A stretch of DNA of 42,188 nucleotides from Methylobacterium marchantiae (lineage in GTDB: Bacteria > Pseudomonadota > Alphaproteobacteria > Rhizobiales > Beijerinckiaceae), in contig NZ_BPQT01000058.1 in the NCBI RefSeq assembly GCF_022179405.1, forward strand, positions 1 through 42,188. Reading direction: 5' to 3'. Shown here one piece after another: positions 8,475 to 16,530 of this stretch. How positions within the stretch are numbered: the stretch's first letter is position 1; each line of letters starts with the position of its first letter. The notes under the pieces are model-generated. The model was given only the letters and a program-made list of their open reading frames with translations, was not told where the DNA came from and did no database searches. The position numbers and the translations under genes were made by a program.

Positions 8475-9325
8475 ATGATCTCTTCGCGCCAAGCCTACCC
8501 GTCCGATGTTTTCGATGATGAATGGGCGCTGGTCGCGCCGTACCTGACGCTGCTGCGCGAGGATGCGGGGCAGCGTGAGTCTTCGCTTCGCGAGGCGTTC
8601 GACGGACTGCGCTACGTGGTGAAGACGGGGGGCGCCCTGGCGGTCCCTGGCGATGGATGCCGCATGACCTCCCGCCCCGGGAAGCCGTCTACCAGCAGGC
8701 GCAGCGCTGGCTGGCGGCAGGCTGCTTCGAGCAACCGGCCGACGATCTGCGGGCGCTGCTGCGTCTGGCTTCCGGGCGTTCTCCTGAGCCGAGCGCGGCC
8801 ATCCTCGACAGGACCCTTCGCTCTACGCCCGAGAGCGGCGAGCGGGCCGGCTACGATGGCGCCAAGCGTAAGAAGGGCTCGAAGGTCCATCTGGCCGTCG
8901 ACACCCTGGGCCATCTCCTGGCCCTGCACGTCACCCCCGCCGATGCCGATGCCGACGATCGGTCCCAGGTCGGGCATCTGACGCAAGCCGTGCAGGCCGC
9001 CACCGGGGACAGCGTCGATCTGGCTTATGTCGACCAGGGCTAAGCCGGGGGAAAGCTGGCCAAGGTCGCCCGCGAACACGGCATCGAACTGGAGGTCGTC
9101 AAACTCCCGGAGGCCAAGCGCGGCTTCGTGCTGCCGCCGCGCCGCTGGGTCGTGGCGCGCTCCTTCGCCTGGGCGACGCGCTTCCGCCGCCTCGTCAAGG
9201 ATGACGAGCGCTATCCCAGCACACTCGCCGATCTCCACATCGTCGCCTTCGTTTGCTTCCGGCTCAAACAGGCAACGAAACTCGCGGGCGGTTCATGTCA
9301 GCATCTAATGTTGATCGCGTTTTAA
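8475..9325 (+). pseudogene. IS5-family transposase, frameshifted and interrupted
   Basis: The first frame (from 8475) gives YPSDVFDDEWALVAPYL and a FDGLRYVVKTG segment, the N-terminus of IS5-type transposases. It shifts near 8640 into another frame carrying AGYDGAKRKKGSKVHLAVDT and LAYVDQG. That frame ends in a TAA at 9041-9043. The same frame continues beyond the stop with HGIELEVVKLPEAKRGF, WVVARSFAWATRFRRL and DLHIVAFVCFRLK, the conserved C-terminus with its E-containing block. One frameshift and one nonsense codon make it inactive. It abuts the broken integrase, so its insertion probably disrupted that gene. Paired terminal repeats could not be assigned; the right end merges into AT-rich DNA after about 9310. 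Confidence 0.8.
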
Positions 9326-9357
9326 ATATATTTTTCTTTTAAAATACTAATGAAATG

Positions 9358-9403
9358 TATCTCAATAATATAAATAGGTTAGTAGTTATATATTATTGAG
9401 ATA
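9358..9403. terminator. AT-rich 15-bp perfect stem-loop downstream of the gsp operon
   Basis: Arms 9358-9372 and 9389-9403 are perfectly complementary (15 bp) around a 16-nt loop. The stem is almost all A/T and is flanked by AT-rich sequence. It lies 17 bp beyond the stop of the last leftward secretion gene, so it may end that operon, although its low GC is untypical of intrinsic terminators. A protein-binding palindrome or an IS end are alternatives. Confidence 0.45.
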
Positions 9404-9420
9404 ATTTCTTGATTACTTAG

Positions 9421-10101
9421 TCATGGCGTTGGCCCGCGTTGCGGGAATCTTTGTTTGAACATCTCCATCGTCAATTCCGGGACTTTGACCGGGGACGGCG
9501 CGTCGTCCTGGGGTTCGTCGGCGTCATTCCTTTTCTGATCGCCGCGGGACGAGAACATGCGCAGTTCCTGCCTGTCCTCGTCCCGCGAAAGTTCGATCGC
9601 CGCACGCGAGACGATGGTGACCGTCCAGTCTTGGAAGACGTCGCCGGTGCGCAGACGGTGGACCTTCCGGTCGCCGAGATCGCGCACGATGGCGAGGTCG
9701 GTGTCATCGATCCGGATAAGTCCCAGCAAGCGCAGGTTCGGTGCGGGCGAGGGGGGAAGGGCGACCGGAATCCGCGCCACCGGCACCGCTTCCGGCGCTG
9801 GGCGGGGGGCGACGAAGCGTCGGCGGGACGTCTCGAACAGAGGCCTGTCCCGAAAGGCCGTGAGCGATCGCGGGTCGATGGACCGCAGCGGGTTGATGGC
9901 GGGGTCGCGGGCGGAGGGGGCATGCCCAGCGTGGTCCTGCACAGCAGTGTGGTCCTGCACAGCGTGGTCCTGCGCGGCCGGCTCCGACGGCTCGGCCCAT
10001 GCCGGGATACGGGAGAGACCGATGAGACAACCGGCAAGACAGGAAGCCATCAGGGTCGCTCGCAGACGCGGCCGCGCGCGGTGTCGCTTTCCGCGGATCA
10101 T
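9421..10101 (-). CDS. gspC: Type II secretion GspC-like protein
   Basis: The 226-aa protein has a signal-anchor-like hydrophobic stretch at about residues 15-33. A low-complexity linker with repeated Gln-Asp-His triplets follows, then an HR-domain-like region: NLRLLGLIRIDDTDLAIVRD, KVHRLRTGDVF and WTVTIVSRAAIELS. GspC proteins link the outer-membrane secretin to the inner-membrane platform through this domain. A C-terminal PDZ or coiled-coil domain is not evident, so it is a short version. It is the last gene of the operon and its start overlaps the gspM stop as ATGA. The assignment rests on domain order and operon context; a PilP-like name would describe the same fold. Confidence 0.65.
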   Translation of the reverse strand: MIRGKRHRARPRLRATLMASCLAGCLIGLSRIPAWAEPSEPAAQDHAVQDHTAVQDHAGHAPSARDPAINPLRSIDPRSLTAFRDRPLFETSRRRFVAPRPAPEAVPVARIPVALPPSPAPNLRLLGLIRIDDTDLAIVRDLGDRKVHRLRTGDVFQDWTVTIVSRAAIELSRDEDRQELRMFSSRGDQKRNDADEPQDDAPSPVKVPELTMEMFKQRFPQRGPTP

Positions 10102-10661
10102 GCGGGCTTCGTCCGCCAGTAGCCATGGACCACGAGGGTGACGCGCAGCAGCGTCGGCCCGGACCGCTCCCCACGCGGCGCCCGCGTCATGGTCACCTCG
10201 TGGACGCTCAGCAGCGGAAGCCCGGTCTCGATCGCGTGCAGCAGATCGGCGAGGCCATCGTTGTCGATATCGAGGATGGTCTGGAGCGCGATGCGCCCGG
10301 ACGACTCGGCGCCCTGATCGGACACCATCTGGGTCTCGACGAGCCGGCCATCCGCCGCATCGATGAGTCGGCCGAGAAGGCTCAGGAGCTCCGCCCGTGC
10401 CAGGCTGGCGCTTGGGCTCGCCAGGTAGACCGGCGTGACGTCCCGCAGGGTCGACCGGCCCGACAGGCGCACCTCAATCTGCGTCCGCATCTGAGCCAGG
10501 ATGTCCTCCTTGGCCGTGATCTCCCCCGTCTGGCCGATGGCCTGCACCAGAGCCGTCACGGCAACGGCACCGAGCAGGACCGGAAGGCCGAGGAAGACGA
10601 GGAGCGCCGCGGCCCGCCGGATGTCGGGCCGGTCGAGCCCGCGCGACAGGGCGTTGCTCAT
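10098..10661 (-). CDS. gspM: Type II secretion protein GspM
   Basis: This encodes 187 aa with one transmembrane segment near residues 17-39 (ALLVFLGLPVLLGAVAVTALV), a short cytoplasmic N-terminus and a periplasmic ferredoxin-like domain ending in VTLVVHGYWR. GspM partners GspL in the inner-membrane platform. The start at 10661 overlaps the gspL stop (ATGA) and the end overlaps the gspC start the same way. A longer frame running to 11351 lies inside gspL and has no secretion features, so it was not used. Confidence 0.75.
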   Translation of the reverse strand: MSNALSRGLDRPDIRRAAALLVFLGLPVLLGAVAVTALVQAIGQTGEITAKEDILAQMRTQIEVRLSGRSTLRDVTPVYLASPSASLARAELLSLLGRLIDAADGRLVETQMVSDQGAESSGRIALQTILDIDNDGLADLLHAIETGLPLLSVHEVTMTRAPRGERSGPTLLRVTLVVHGYWRTKPA

Positions 10662-11737
10662 GGCCGTGCCTCCGGCACGGATGCCGCCCCCCGATCCGCG
10701 ACGATCTCGAAACTGTCGATGCCGTCCTCCTCGCGCGTCACGGGCGCGGAGAAGCGCACGTTCGTCAGTCCCGATGCCTCGAGGATGCCGATCAGGTTGC
10801 CGGCATCGCGTGACTGGCCGACCAGCCTGATCGTCCGGGGACCGATCTGCAACTCGCGCAGATGGCTGTCGTCCGGCAACGTCCCGGCTACCCGGTCGAT
10901 CAGGAGCATCGCGGAGGTTTCCGGCGTCTTGCCTGCGTGGATCATCGCCTCCGGGGCGCCCGCCCGCCCCACCATGCCGCGCAGCGTTCTGCGGACTTTC
11001 GCCAGATCGAGAGACACGTCCTCGGAGCGCGCCTCGACCATGGATGCCCAGATCAGGCTGCCGATGGCGACGGCGGCGAGGCTTGCCGTGACGCCACCCC
11101 AGGCCAGCAGGACCTGCCGACGCAGTCGGTGAGGCGAGGACGGGACGCCGCCGCTTCCCAGGTCGATGAGTAGGGACCGCCCGGTCTCGGCCGGTCGCGG
11201 CCCCAGCCCGGTCAGGGTGAGGCCGAGGGCTTCGATGGCGGCCCGGGGGCCGGCGGCGACATGTCTGGGCATAGCGGCGAACTCGATGCCGATCGCCTCG
11301 GCATCCTCGCTGACGACGCGATAGCCGTAGAGGATACGGTCCGGCCGCCACGGCGTGAGGCGTTCCAGGCGGTGCGCCAGGATCGGGCCCAGGTAGAGGC
11401 GGGCGGTCGCCGGCAGTTTCAGGCTCCGTCGCAGCAGCATCTCCGGCGGAAGGTGAAGCTCGACCGCTGACCAGGACGAAGTGGCGATCTCGGAACGGGA
11501 AGAGGCGTTCAGGGCAGTGAGGGGGCCGAGATCGGAGACAGACTCACCCGAGACCCGGTGAACCTGCAGATCGCCGGCGCCGTCGAAGAGGAAGACGAGC
11601 CGCCGGGTCGGCATCCAGCGGGCGCAGAGGGGTTTAACCAGGGCGACGAAACTGTCGAGCAGGGACGCGAAGACCCGTCGCAAGGGTGAGAGTACCTGCC
11701 ACAGGCGTCCGACGGCCTCATTCTCAGCCCACTGCAC
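10658..11737 (-). CDS. gspL: Type II secretion protein GspL
   Basis: The 359-aa protein has an actin-like N-terminal cytoplasmic domain (LVFLFDGAG; AVELHLPPEMLLRRSLKLP). A transmembrane helix lies near residues 213-233 (LLAWGGVTASLAAVAIGSLIW) and a PilN-like periplasmic region (LLIDRVAGTLPDDSHLRELQI; RLVGQSRDAGNLIGILE) follows. GspL anchors the GspE ATPase to the inner membrane and pairs with GspM. The start is GTG at 11737, inside the end of gspE (14-nt overlap), with a GAGG ribosome-binding sequence six bases upstream. The weakly conserved N-terminus makes the domain boundaries approximate. Confidence 0.75.
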   Translation of the reverse strand: MQWAENEAVGRLWQVLSPLRRVFASLLDSFVALVKPLCARWMPTRRLVFLFDGAGDLQVHRVSGESVSDLGPLTALNASSRSEIATSSWSAVELHLPPEMLLRRSLKLPATARLYLGPILAHRLERLTPWRPDRILYGYRVVSEDAEAIGIEFAAMPRHVAAGPRAAIEALGLTLTGLGPRPAETGRSLLIDLGSGGVPSSPHRLRRQVLLAWGGVTASLAAVAIGSLIWASMVEARSEDVSLDLAKVRRTLRGMVGRAGAPEAMIHAGKTPETSAMLLIDRVAGTLPDDSHLRELQIGPRTIRLVGQSRDAGNLIGILEASGLTNVRFSAPVTREEDGIDSFEIVADRGAASVPEARP

Positions 11738-13472
11738 GGAACACCTCGTCGATACAGGTGAAGCCCTGAGCGGCCTTGAGCAGGCCGTCCTCCAGCATGG
11801 TGGTCATCCCGTCGAGGCGAGCGGCCGCCACGAGGCGCTGCGGGTCTGGACGCTCGCGGATCAGCACCCGGATCTCCGGGGTTGCCGCGAAGACCTCGAA
11901 GACGCCGACCCGGCCCTGGAAGCCGCTGCCGCTGCAGGTGGGACATCCGACCGCGCGGTGGTAGTCGGCATGCTCCGGCACGGACAGCCCGCGGGTGCGG
12001 CACAGGTCACGCACCTCGGCGGTGCGTTCGGGAGCCGGCCTGCGGCAGCGCTCGCACAGGCGCCGGACGAGGCGCTGGCCGAGGACGCCGCGCAGGCTCG
12101 CTGCGATGAGGTAGGGCTCGACGCCCATGTCGGCGAGGCGGACCACCGCGTCGGTGGCCGAATTGGTGTGGAGCGTCGTCAGCACGAGGTGGCCGGTGAG
12201 CGCGGCCTGAATTCCGATGCTCGCGGTCTCGCCGTCGCGCATCTCGCCCACCATCATCACGTCGGGATCGTGACGCAGGAAGGCGCGCAGGGCCTGGGCG
12301 AAGCCGAGGCCGATGGAGGGCTTGATCTGGGTCTGGTGGATGCCGGCGATCTGGTACTCGATCGGGTCCTCCACCGTGACGATCTTGCGGGCGGGATCGT
12401 TGAGCAGCGACACCGCCGTCGCCAGGGTGGTGGTCTTTCCGCTTCCCGTCGGCCCCGTGACGATGATGATCCCGTGGGGCTCGGCGAGCAGGCGCTCGAA
12501 GGCCGTCCGGTTGACCGCATCCATCCCGATACGGGCGAAATCCAAGAGCCGCGCATCCTTGAGCAGAATGCGCGCCACCGCCGTCTCGCCATAGAGGGTC
12601 GGCATCACGGCGATACGCAGATCCGCCTCCACATGGCCGATACGGATGTTGGCGCGCCCGTCCTGCGGCAGACGCCGCTCGGCGATGTCGAGGCCCGCCA
12701 GGATCTTGATGCGGGAGATCACCGCCGGGGCGAGGCGCTTGGGGAGCGACTGGTCGAGGCGCAGGATCCCATCCACGCGCAGGCGGATGCGCAGCGCCTC
12801 GCGCCCGGTCTCGAAATGGATGTCGGTGGCGCCCGCTTCCAGCGCTCGCTCCAGCACCTGATCCACCGCGCGGACGATGGGGGCGCCGCGCGCCAGATCC
12901 TGCAGCGCCTCGGGGTCGTCCCCCAGCGCGAGGTCGAGGCCCTCGAGAGCGGTGTCCGATCCGTCGGCGCCGGCGGTCGGTCCCTCGCGCTCTTCCTTGC
13001 CGATGTCCGAGAAAAGGCGGTCGAAGGCGTCGAAGGGCAGGATCGTCAGCGCGTCGGCCCCGGGTAGGGCGAGCCTTACCGCGTCGATCTCCTCGCCGGC
13101 CCCGGGATCTGCCACGGCCAGGCACAGACCGTCCTCGCCGGCATAGGGCAGGATGAAGGTCTCGCGCAGGAAGCGGAGGGAGAGGTCGCTGCCGATGACC
13201 GCCCCCGCCGCCACTTCGCCTGGCCGGGCGAGGGGAAGCCCGTAGAAGACGGCCAGTTGCGCGGCGAGCTCGGCCGCACCCACATGACCGCCGCGCCAGA
13301 GGCTTTCAAGCAGGCCGCCCTCGCCGCCGAGTTCGCGCCGCCCACCGCTGGCGGCCGGCGGGACCGCCACGCCCCGGCCGCGCAGGAAATCGAGGATGTC
13401 GCCGGAAGGCGCGCCGCGCTTCATGGACGAAGGTTCGGCCGGCACGGCGGCGGTCTCCCGAGCGTTCGTCAT
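11724..13472 (-). CDS. gspE: Type II secretion ATPase GspE
   Basis: The 582-aa hexameric secretion ATPase powers pseudopilus assembly at the cytoplasmic face of the inner membrane. Visible are an N-terminal MshEN-like region, the Walker A motif VTGPTGSGKTTT near residue 340, and Walker B in RHDPDVMMVGEMRDGE near 404 with the adjacent His box (LTTLHTNSA). The tetracysteine zinc module follows, with CERC near 471 and CPTC near 509. All catalytic motifs look intact. The start at 13472 overlaps the gspK stop as ATGA; an ATG nine bases upstream is less likely. It sits after gspK, not beside gspD and gspF as in the common E. coli order. Confidence 0.93.
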   Translation of the reverse strand: MTNARETAAVPAEPSSMKRGAPSGDILDFLRGRGVAVPPAASGGRRELGGEGGLLESLWRGGHVGAAELAAQLAVFYGLPLARPGEVAAGAVIGSDLSLRFLRETFILPYAGEDGLCLAVADPGAGEEIDAVRLALPGADALTILPFDAFDRLFSDIGKEEREGPTAGADGSDTALEGLDLALGDDPEALQDLARGAPIVRAVDQVLERALEAGATDIHFETGREALRIRLRVDGILRLDQSLPKRLAPAVISRIKILAGLDIAERRLPQDGRANIRIGHVEADLRIAVMPTLYGETAVARILLKDARLLDFARIGMDAVNRTAFERLLAEPHGIIIVTGPTGSGKTTTLATAVSLLNDPARKIVTVEDPIEYQIAGIHQTQIKPSIGLGFAQALRAFLRHDPDVMMVGEMRDGETASIGIQAALTGHLVLTTLHTNSATDAVVRLADMGVEPYLIAASLRGVLGQRLVRRLCERCRRPAPERTAEVRDLCRTRGLSVPEHADYHRAVGCPTCSGSGFQGRVGVFEVFAATPEIRVLIRERPDPQRLVAAARLDGMTTMLEDGLLKAAQGFTCIDEVFRAVG

Positions 13473-14341
13473 TCCGACCATTCCAGGACGTGGAAGGGCG
13501 CCAATTCGGCGTTCGCGGAGGCGATCACCGCGCTCACGCTCTTGGCGCGGGCATTGTGCCCGCGGGCGGTGACCGCTACGCGATAGGCCGGCCCGGGCTC
13601 CGTCTTGATGCTGTCCCCCAAGGCGCCGAGGGAGGCCTTCAGGGCAGATACGGTCTCCGGCGTCGGGGCTCTGCGCTGCGCGAGGATGTCTTCCAGCGAC
13701 GGCCGGCTGAGACCGGGCAGGGCTTCGAGAACGGCGCGGTTCGCGCTCAGGACGTTCACCCTGCCGTCCGGATTGTAGACGGTCACGAGGGGAGCGAGAG
13801 CCCGGACATCGCGCTGGCTCAAACCGAGGAGGGTGGCCGCCTCGTCGAGGGACCGCAGGGGGCGGCCCGAAACCGGCCGCTTGCCGCCGCGCCCGGCTTC
13901 CGTCCTGCCCGGCCTCCTCGGCGCTTCCGTCGGCCTGGACTCCTCGCGCCAGGCGACGAGGCGGGCAGCAAAGGTGTCCGGTGCCATGCCGGAGGCACCG
14001 CTCGCCCGGTAGACGGAGGCGAGAAGATCGGGCGGGGACCCGTTGAGGTCCACGAGGCCGGCCTCGTCGCGGACCGAGGCGACGAACCGCCCGCCCGGGA
14101 GCGGCAGGCTCTGGCCGTTCAACTCTTCGGCGGGCTGTTGCTCCAGCAACAGCCGGTAGGCCGTCAGGGCGATCCCGGCGTGGACCAGTCCCGTCAGCGC
14201 CACGTCCTCGTCGGCCAGGGCGACGCTTTCCACCGAGGAGCGCAGGGCGAGAAGGGCGCCGCCGGTCAGCGCGGCGATGAGGGTGAGGATGCCGATCACC
14301 GCCACCAGGACGAAACCCTGGCGATCCGAAGACCGCATCAT
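13469..14341 (-). CDS. gspK: Minor pseudopilin GspK
   Basis: This encodes 290 aa. The N-terminus is a prepilin-type segment, DRQGFVLVAVIGILTLIAAL, with the peptidase site after Gly9 and no Glu at mature position 5, as is usual for GspK. The body includes EAGLVDLNGSP, LDEAATLLGL and NVLSANRAVLEALPGL, matching the helical GspK domain with its helix-hairpin-helix-like repeats. GspK caps the pseudopilus tip together with GspI and GspJ. The start is the first of two adjacent ATG codons at 14341, overlapping the gspJ stop (ATGA). Confidence 0.85.
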   Translation of the reverse strand: MMRSSDRQGFVLVAVIGILTLIAALTGGALLALRSSVESVALADEDVALTGLVHAGIALTAYRLLLEQQPAEELNGQSLPLPGGRFVASVRDEAGLVDLNGSPPDLLASVYRASGASGMAPDTFAARLVAWREESRPTEAPRRPGRTEAGRGGKRPVSGRPLRSLDEAATLLGLSQRDVRALAPLVTVYNPDGRVNVLSANRAVLEALPGLSRPSLEDILAQRRAPTPETVSALKASLGALGDSIKTEPGPAYRVAVTARGHNARAKSVSAVIASANAELAPFHVLEWSE

Positions 14342-15102
14342 AACCGGCTCTCCTCGGGGGAGGGCCGGGGCGCGATGGCGGCGGTCTCGCCCTTGTCCTG
14401 CCGGTCGGGTAAACCGCAGGGACCCTGACCGCCCTGCAGGCAGCCGATGTCGCTGTCGACCATCAGCCGCGTGCGGGCGGACAGGACGACGCGGCCGGTT
14501 TCGGGATCGATCATCTCCATCAGGACCACCTCGGGAAGGAGGGGACCGCTCGGCCAAGCCGTCTGCGGCAGCGGGAGAGCGCGCCCCTGTCGCGACGGCG
14601 CGAGATAGGCGAAGCGCAGACGGGTGCGCCCGGAATGCAGGTCCTGCCCGCTTCCGAAGACGAGGCTCTCGGGCCCGTTCATGCCGGGACGCAGCGGCGC
14701 CTCGCTCCTGAGGATGCGCCCGCCCTGCGGGCTCGCCTGGCTGGAGATGGACACGACGCGCTCGCCAGGGACCGTATGGTCGCCGCGCATGTCCGTCCCC
14801 GCCCGGGCGAAGACGAGCCGCGTCGGATGCCCCTCGAAGACGAAAGACTGTGGTCCCGGACCATCCCAGCGTGCCCGTGCCAGTCGGCGCAGGTCGCGCC
14901 CGATCGCGGTCATGGCCCGGTCGAGGGATTCCACGTCATGGGCATGGGCCACGCTGCGGTCGAGGACGCGCAGGAACAGCCCCGACGTCGCGACGAGGCC
15001 GGAGAGCACGAGGGCACTGAGTGCGATCGTCGTCAGCGCCTCGACGAGAAGCGAGCCCTCGCACCCGTGAAGCCGCTTGCGGGCGATGCTCGGCCCGCTC
15101 AC
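14338..15102 (-). CDS. gspJ: Minor pseudopilin GspJ
   Basis: This encodes 254 aa. The N-terminus has a prepilin site after Gly16 followed by SLLVEALTTIALSALVLSG, with Glu21 at mature position 5. The rest is a soluble periplasmic domain with strands such as TRLVFARAG and TRLRFAYLAPS. It is predicted to form the tip complex with GspI and GspK. The start is GTG at 15102, overlapping the gspI stop as GTGA. A longer frame reaching 15399 lies inside gspI and lacks the short leader, so it was rejected. Confidence 0.8.
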   Translation of the reverse strand: MSGPSIARKRLHGCEGSLLVEALTTIALSALVLSGLVATSGLFLRVLDRSVAHAHDVESLDRAMTAIGRDLRRLARARWDGPGPQSFVFEGHPTRLVFARAGTDMRGDHTVPGERVVSISSQASPQGGRILRSEAPLRPGMNGPESLVFGSGQDLHSGRTRLRFAYLAPSRQGRALPLPQTAWPSGPLLPEVVLMEMIDPETGRVVLSARTRLMVDSDIGCLQGGQGPCGLPDRQDKGETAAIAPRPSPEESRL

Positions 15103-15617
15103 GACGCGGCTTTCCGGGCAAGGATTACGGTCTCGATCCGAAGAGGCCGGCCCATGGTCTCCACGCGAATGGTGACGCTCACGGGCATCCAGGGCAGATC
15201 CTCGTCGGCCTTCCGGTCGGGCTGCCCCGACGTGGCCTCCGCCTTGGGCGGCTCGTCCTGGCCGGGCTTCCGGTCGGTGCCGGAACGTCGCCCGGTTCCG
15301 GCGAGGACACGCCGCACCTCGCCGTCGAGGAGGCGGGCCTCCACGCTCCAGCGCCGTCCGTCGGTGCTGCCGGACAGGCTGGACTGCGCCGTATCGCACC
15401 GACCCAGCACGGTATCCAGCAGGGACCGGGCGACGATCTCGCTGCGGGTGCGATCGTCGATCGCCTCGGTCCCGGCCCGCAGCATCACCGCCATGCGGAA
15501 CAGGGCCGGAGAGACGGCGGCCAGAACCGTGAGAGCGACGAGCGCCTCGACGAGGGTGAAGCCGGCACCGGAACCCGCGCGGCGTCGCGCATTCGGCAGA
15601 GCGCGATCAATGAACAA
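15099..15617 (-). CDS. gspI: Minor pseudopilin GspI
   Basis: This encodes 172 aa with a class III leader: cleavage is expected after Gly19, then FTLVEALVALTVLAAVSPAL with Glu24 at mature position 5. The downstream region is a small pseudopilin head, with a Pro/Lys/Asp-rich insertion around residues 105-130 (GRRSGTDRKPGQ) that looks disordered. The start appears to be TTG at 15617, overlapping gspH by 11 bases, with GGAG nine bases upstream; no ATG or GTG occurs before the leader in this frame. Confidence 0.8.
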   Translation of the reverse strand: MFIDRALPNARRRAGSGAGFTLVEALVALTVLAAVSPALFRMAVMLRAGTEAIDDRTRSEIVARSLLDTVLGRCDTAQSSLSGSTDGRRWSVEARLLDGEVRRVLAGTGRRSGTDRKPGQDEPPKAEATSGQPDRKADEDLPWMPVSVTIRVETMGRPLRIETVILARKAAS

Positions 15618-16071
15618 GGACGATCGCTCCCGTGTCGCGGCTCACCCGCAGGTCGATACGGCGTCCGGCGGCGGACAGGGTGACATCGCCCCCGGACGAT
15701 CGGCCGTCGGGATAGAACCGGATAGCGTCGGGCAGGGAGGCCCTGAGGTCGAGGCGCATGCCCGGCCCGGCGGAGAAGCCGGCGCCGCCCCGTTCCGAGC
15801 GGACGATCCCGGCGCGGGGATCGACCAGGGTCGCGCTCGCGCGCCCTGACGAGAAGGCGGCGTTGCGGTCGCCGCGCAGGAGCGCCGAGACTTGGTAGGC
15901 GCCGGCCCGAAGCGCCGCCGGTCCCGGTCCGCCACGCAGGAACGGGAGCGACAGCCCCGCGAGCAGGCTCACGAGCAGGAGCGCCGCGATGGTCTCGATG
16001 AGCGTGAACCCCGCCCGCCGGGTCTCGGAGCCGCCACGTCGCAGGAGTGGCAGAGGTGGCAGGCAAGCCAT
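15607..16071 (-). CDS. gspH: Minor pseudopilin GspH
   Basis: This encodes 154 aa. The prepilin leader ends at Gly21, followed by FTLIETIAALLLVSLLAGLS with Glu26 at mature position 5. A GspH-type beta domain follows, with NAAFSSGRASATLVDPRAG and IRFYPDGRSSGGDVTL, the latter characteristic of GspH/FimT proteins. The gene starts six bases after the gspG stop. An AGGAGG ribosome binding site lies in the gspG 3' end about ten bases before the ATG. Confidence 0.85.
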   Translation of the reverse strand: MACLPPLPLLRRGGSETRRAGFTLIETIAALLLVSLLAGLSLPFLRGGPGPAALRAGAYQVSALLRGDRNAAFSSGRASATLVDPRAGIVRSERGGAGFSAGPGMRLDLRASLPDAIRFYPDGRSSGGDVTLSAAGRRIDLRVSRDTGAIVLVH

Positions 16072-16077
16072 GGCGGC

Positions 16078-16521
16078 TCATTCCTCCTTCACGGCATCGG
16101 CTCCACGGCCGTTCGGACCGAGGGAGACGATGGCATACGGGGCGTTCTTGCCCGGCACGCGATACTCGTAGGGCCTGCCCCACGGATCAGCCGGCAGTGT
16201 CGGCTGCTTGAGGTAGGGCCCCGCCCAGCGGTCGGCGCCGGCCGGTCGCGTCACCAGGGCGGTCAAGCCCTCGTTGGCGGTGGGGTAGCGGCCGAAATCG
16301 AGATAGTAGAGGTCGAGGGCGGCGGAGAAGGCCTCGACCTGGAGCTTGGCCGCCTTCTCGCGCGAGCTGCCGAGGTAGCCCAGCACCCTAGGGCCGGCGA
16401 GGCCCATCACCAGCCCCATGATCACGAGCACGACGAGAAGCTCGACCAGGGTGAATCCGCCGCTGCGGTCGCGCTGGCCACGATTGTCGCTCGGTCCGTT
16501 CGGGATCGTCTTCGGGAACAT
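16078..16521 (-). CDS. gspG: Major pseudopilin GspG
   Basis: This encodes 147 aa. The leader is cleaved after Gly22, then FTLVELLVVLVIMGLVMGLA with Glu27 at mature position 5. The conserved GspG head is complete: LDLYYLDFGRYPTANEGL, WAGPYLKQPTLPADPWGRPY and YAIVSLGPNGRGADAV, including the aspartates that ligate calcium in GspG. It forms the shaft of the pseudopilus. It lies nine bases downstream of gspF. This is one of the clearest family matches in the operon. Confidence 0.93.
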   Translation of the reverse strand: MFPKTIPNGPSDNRGQRDRSGGFTLVELLVVLVIMGLVMGLAGPRVLGYLGSSREKAAKLQVEAFSAALDLYYLDFGRYPTANEGLTALVTRPAGADRWAGPYLKQPTLPADPWGRPYEYRVPGKNAPYAIVSLGPNGRGADAVKEE

Positions 16522-16530
16522 CCGGGCCTC

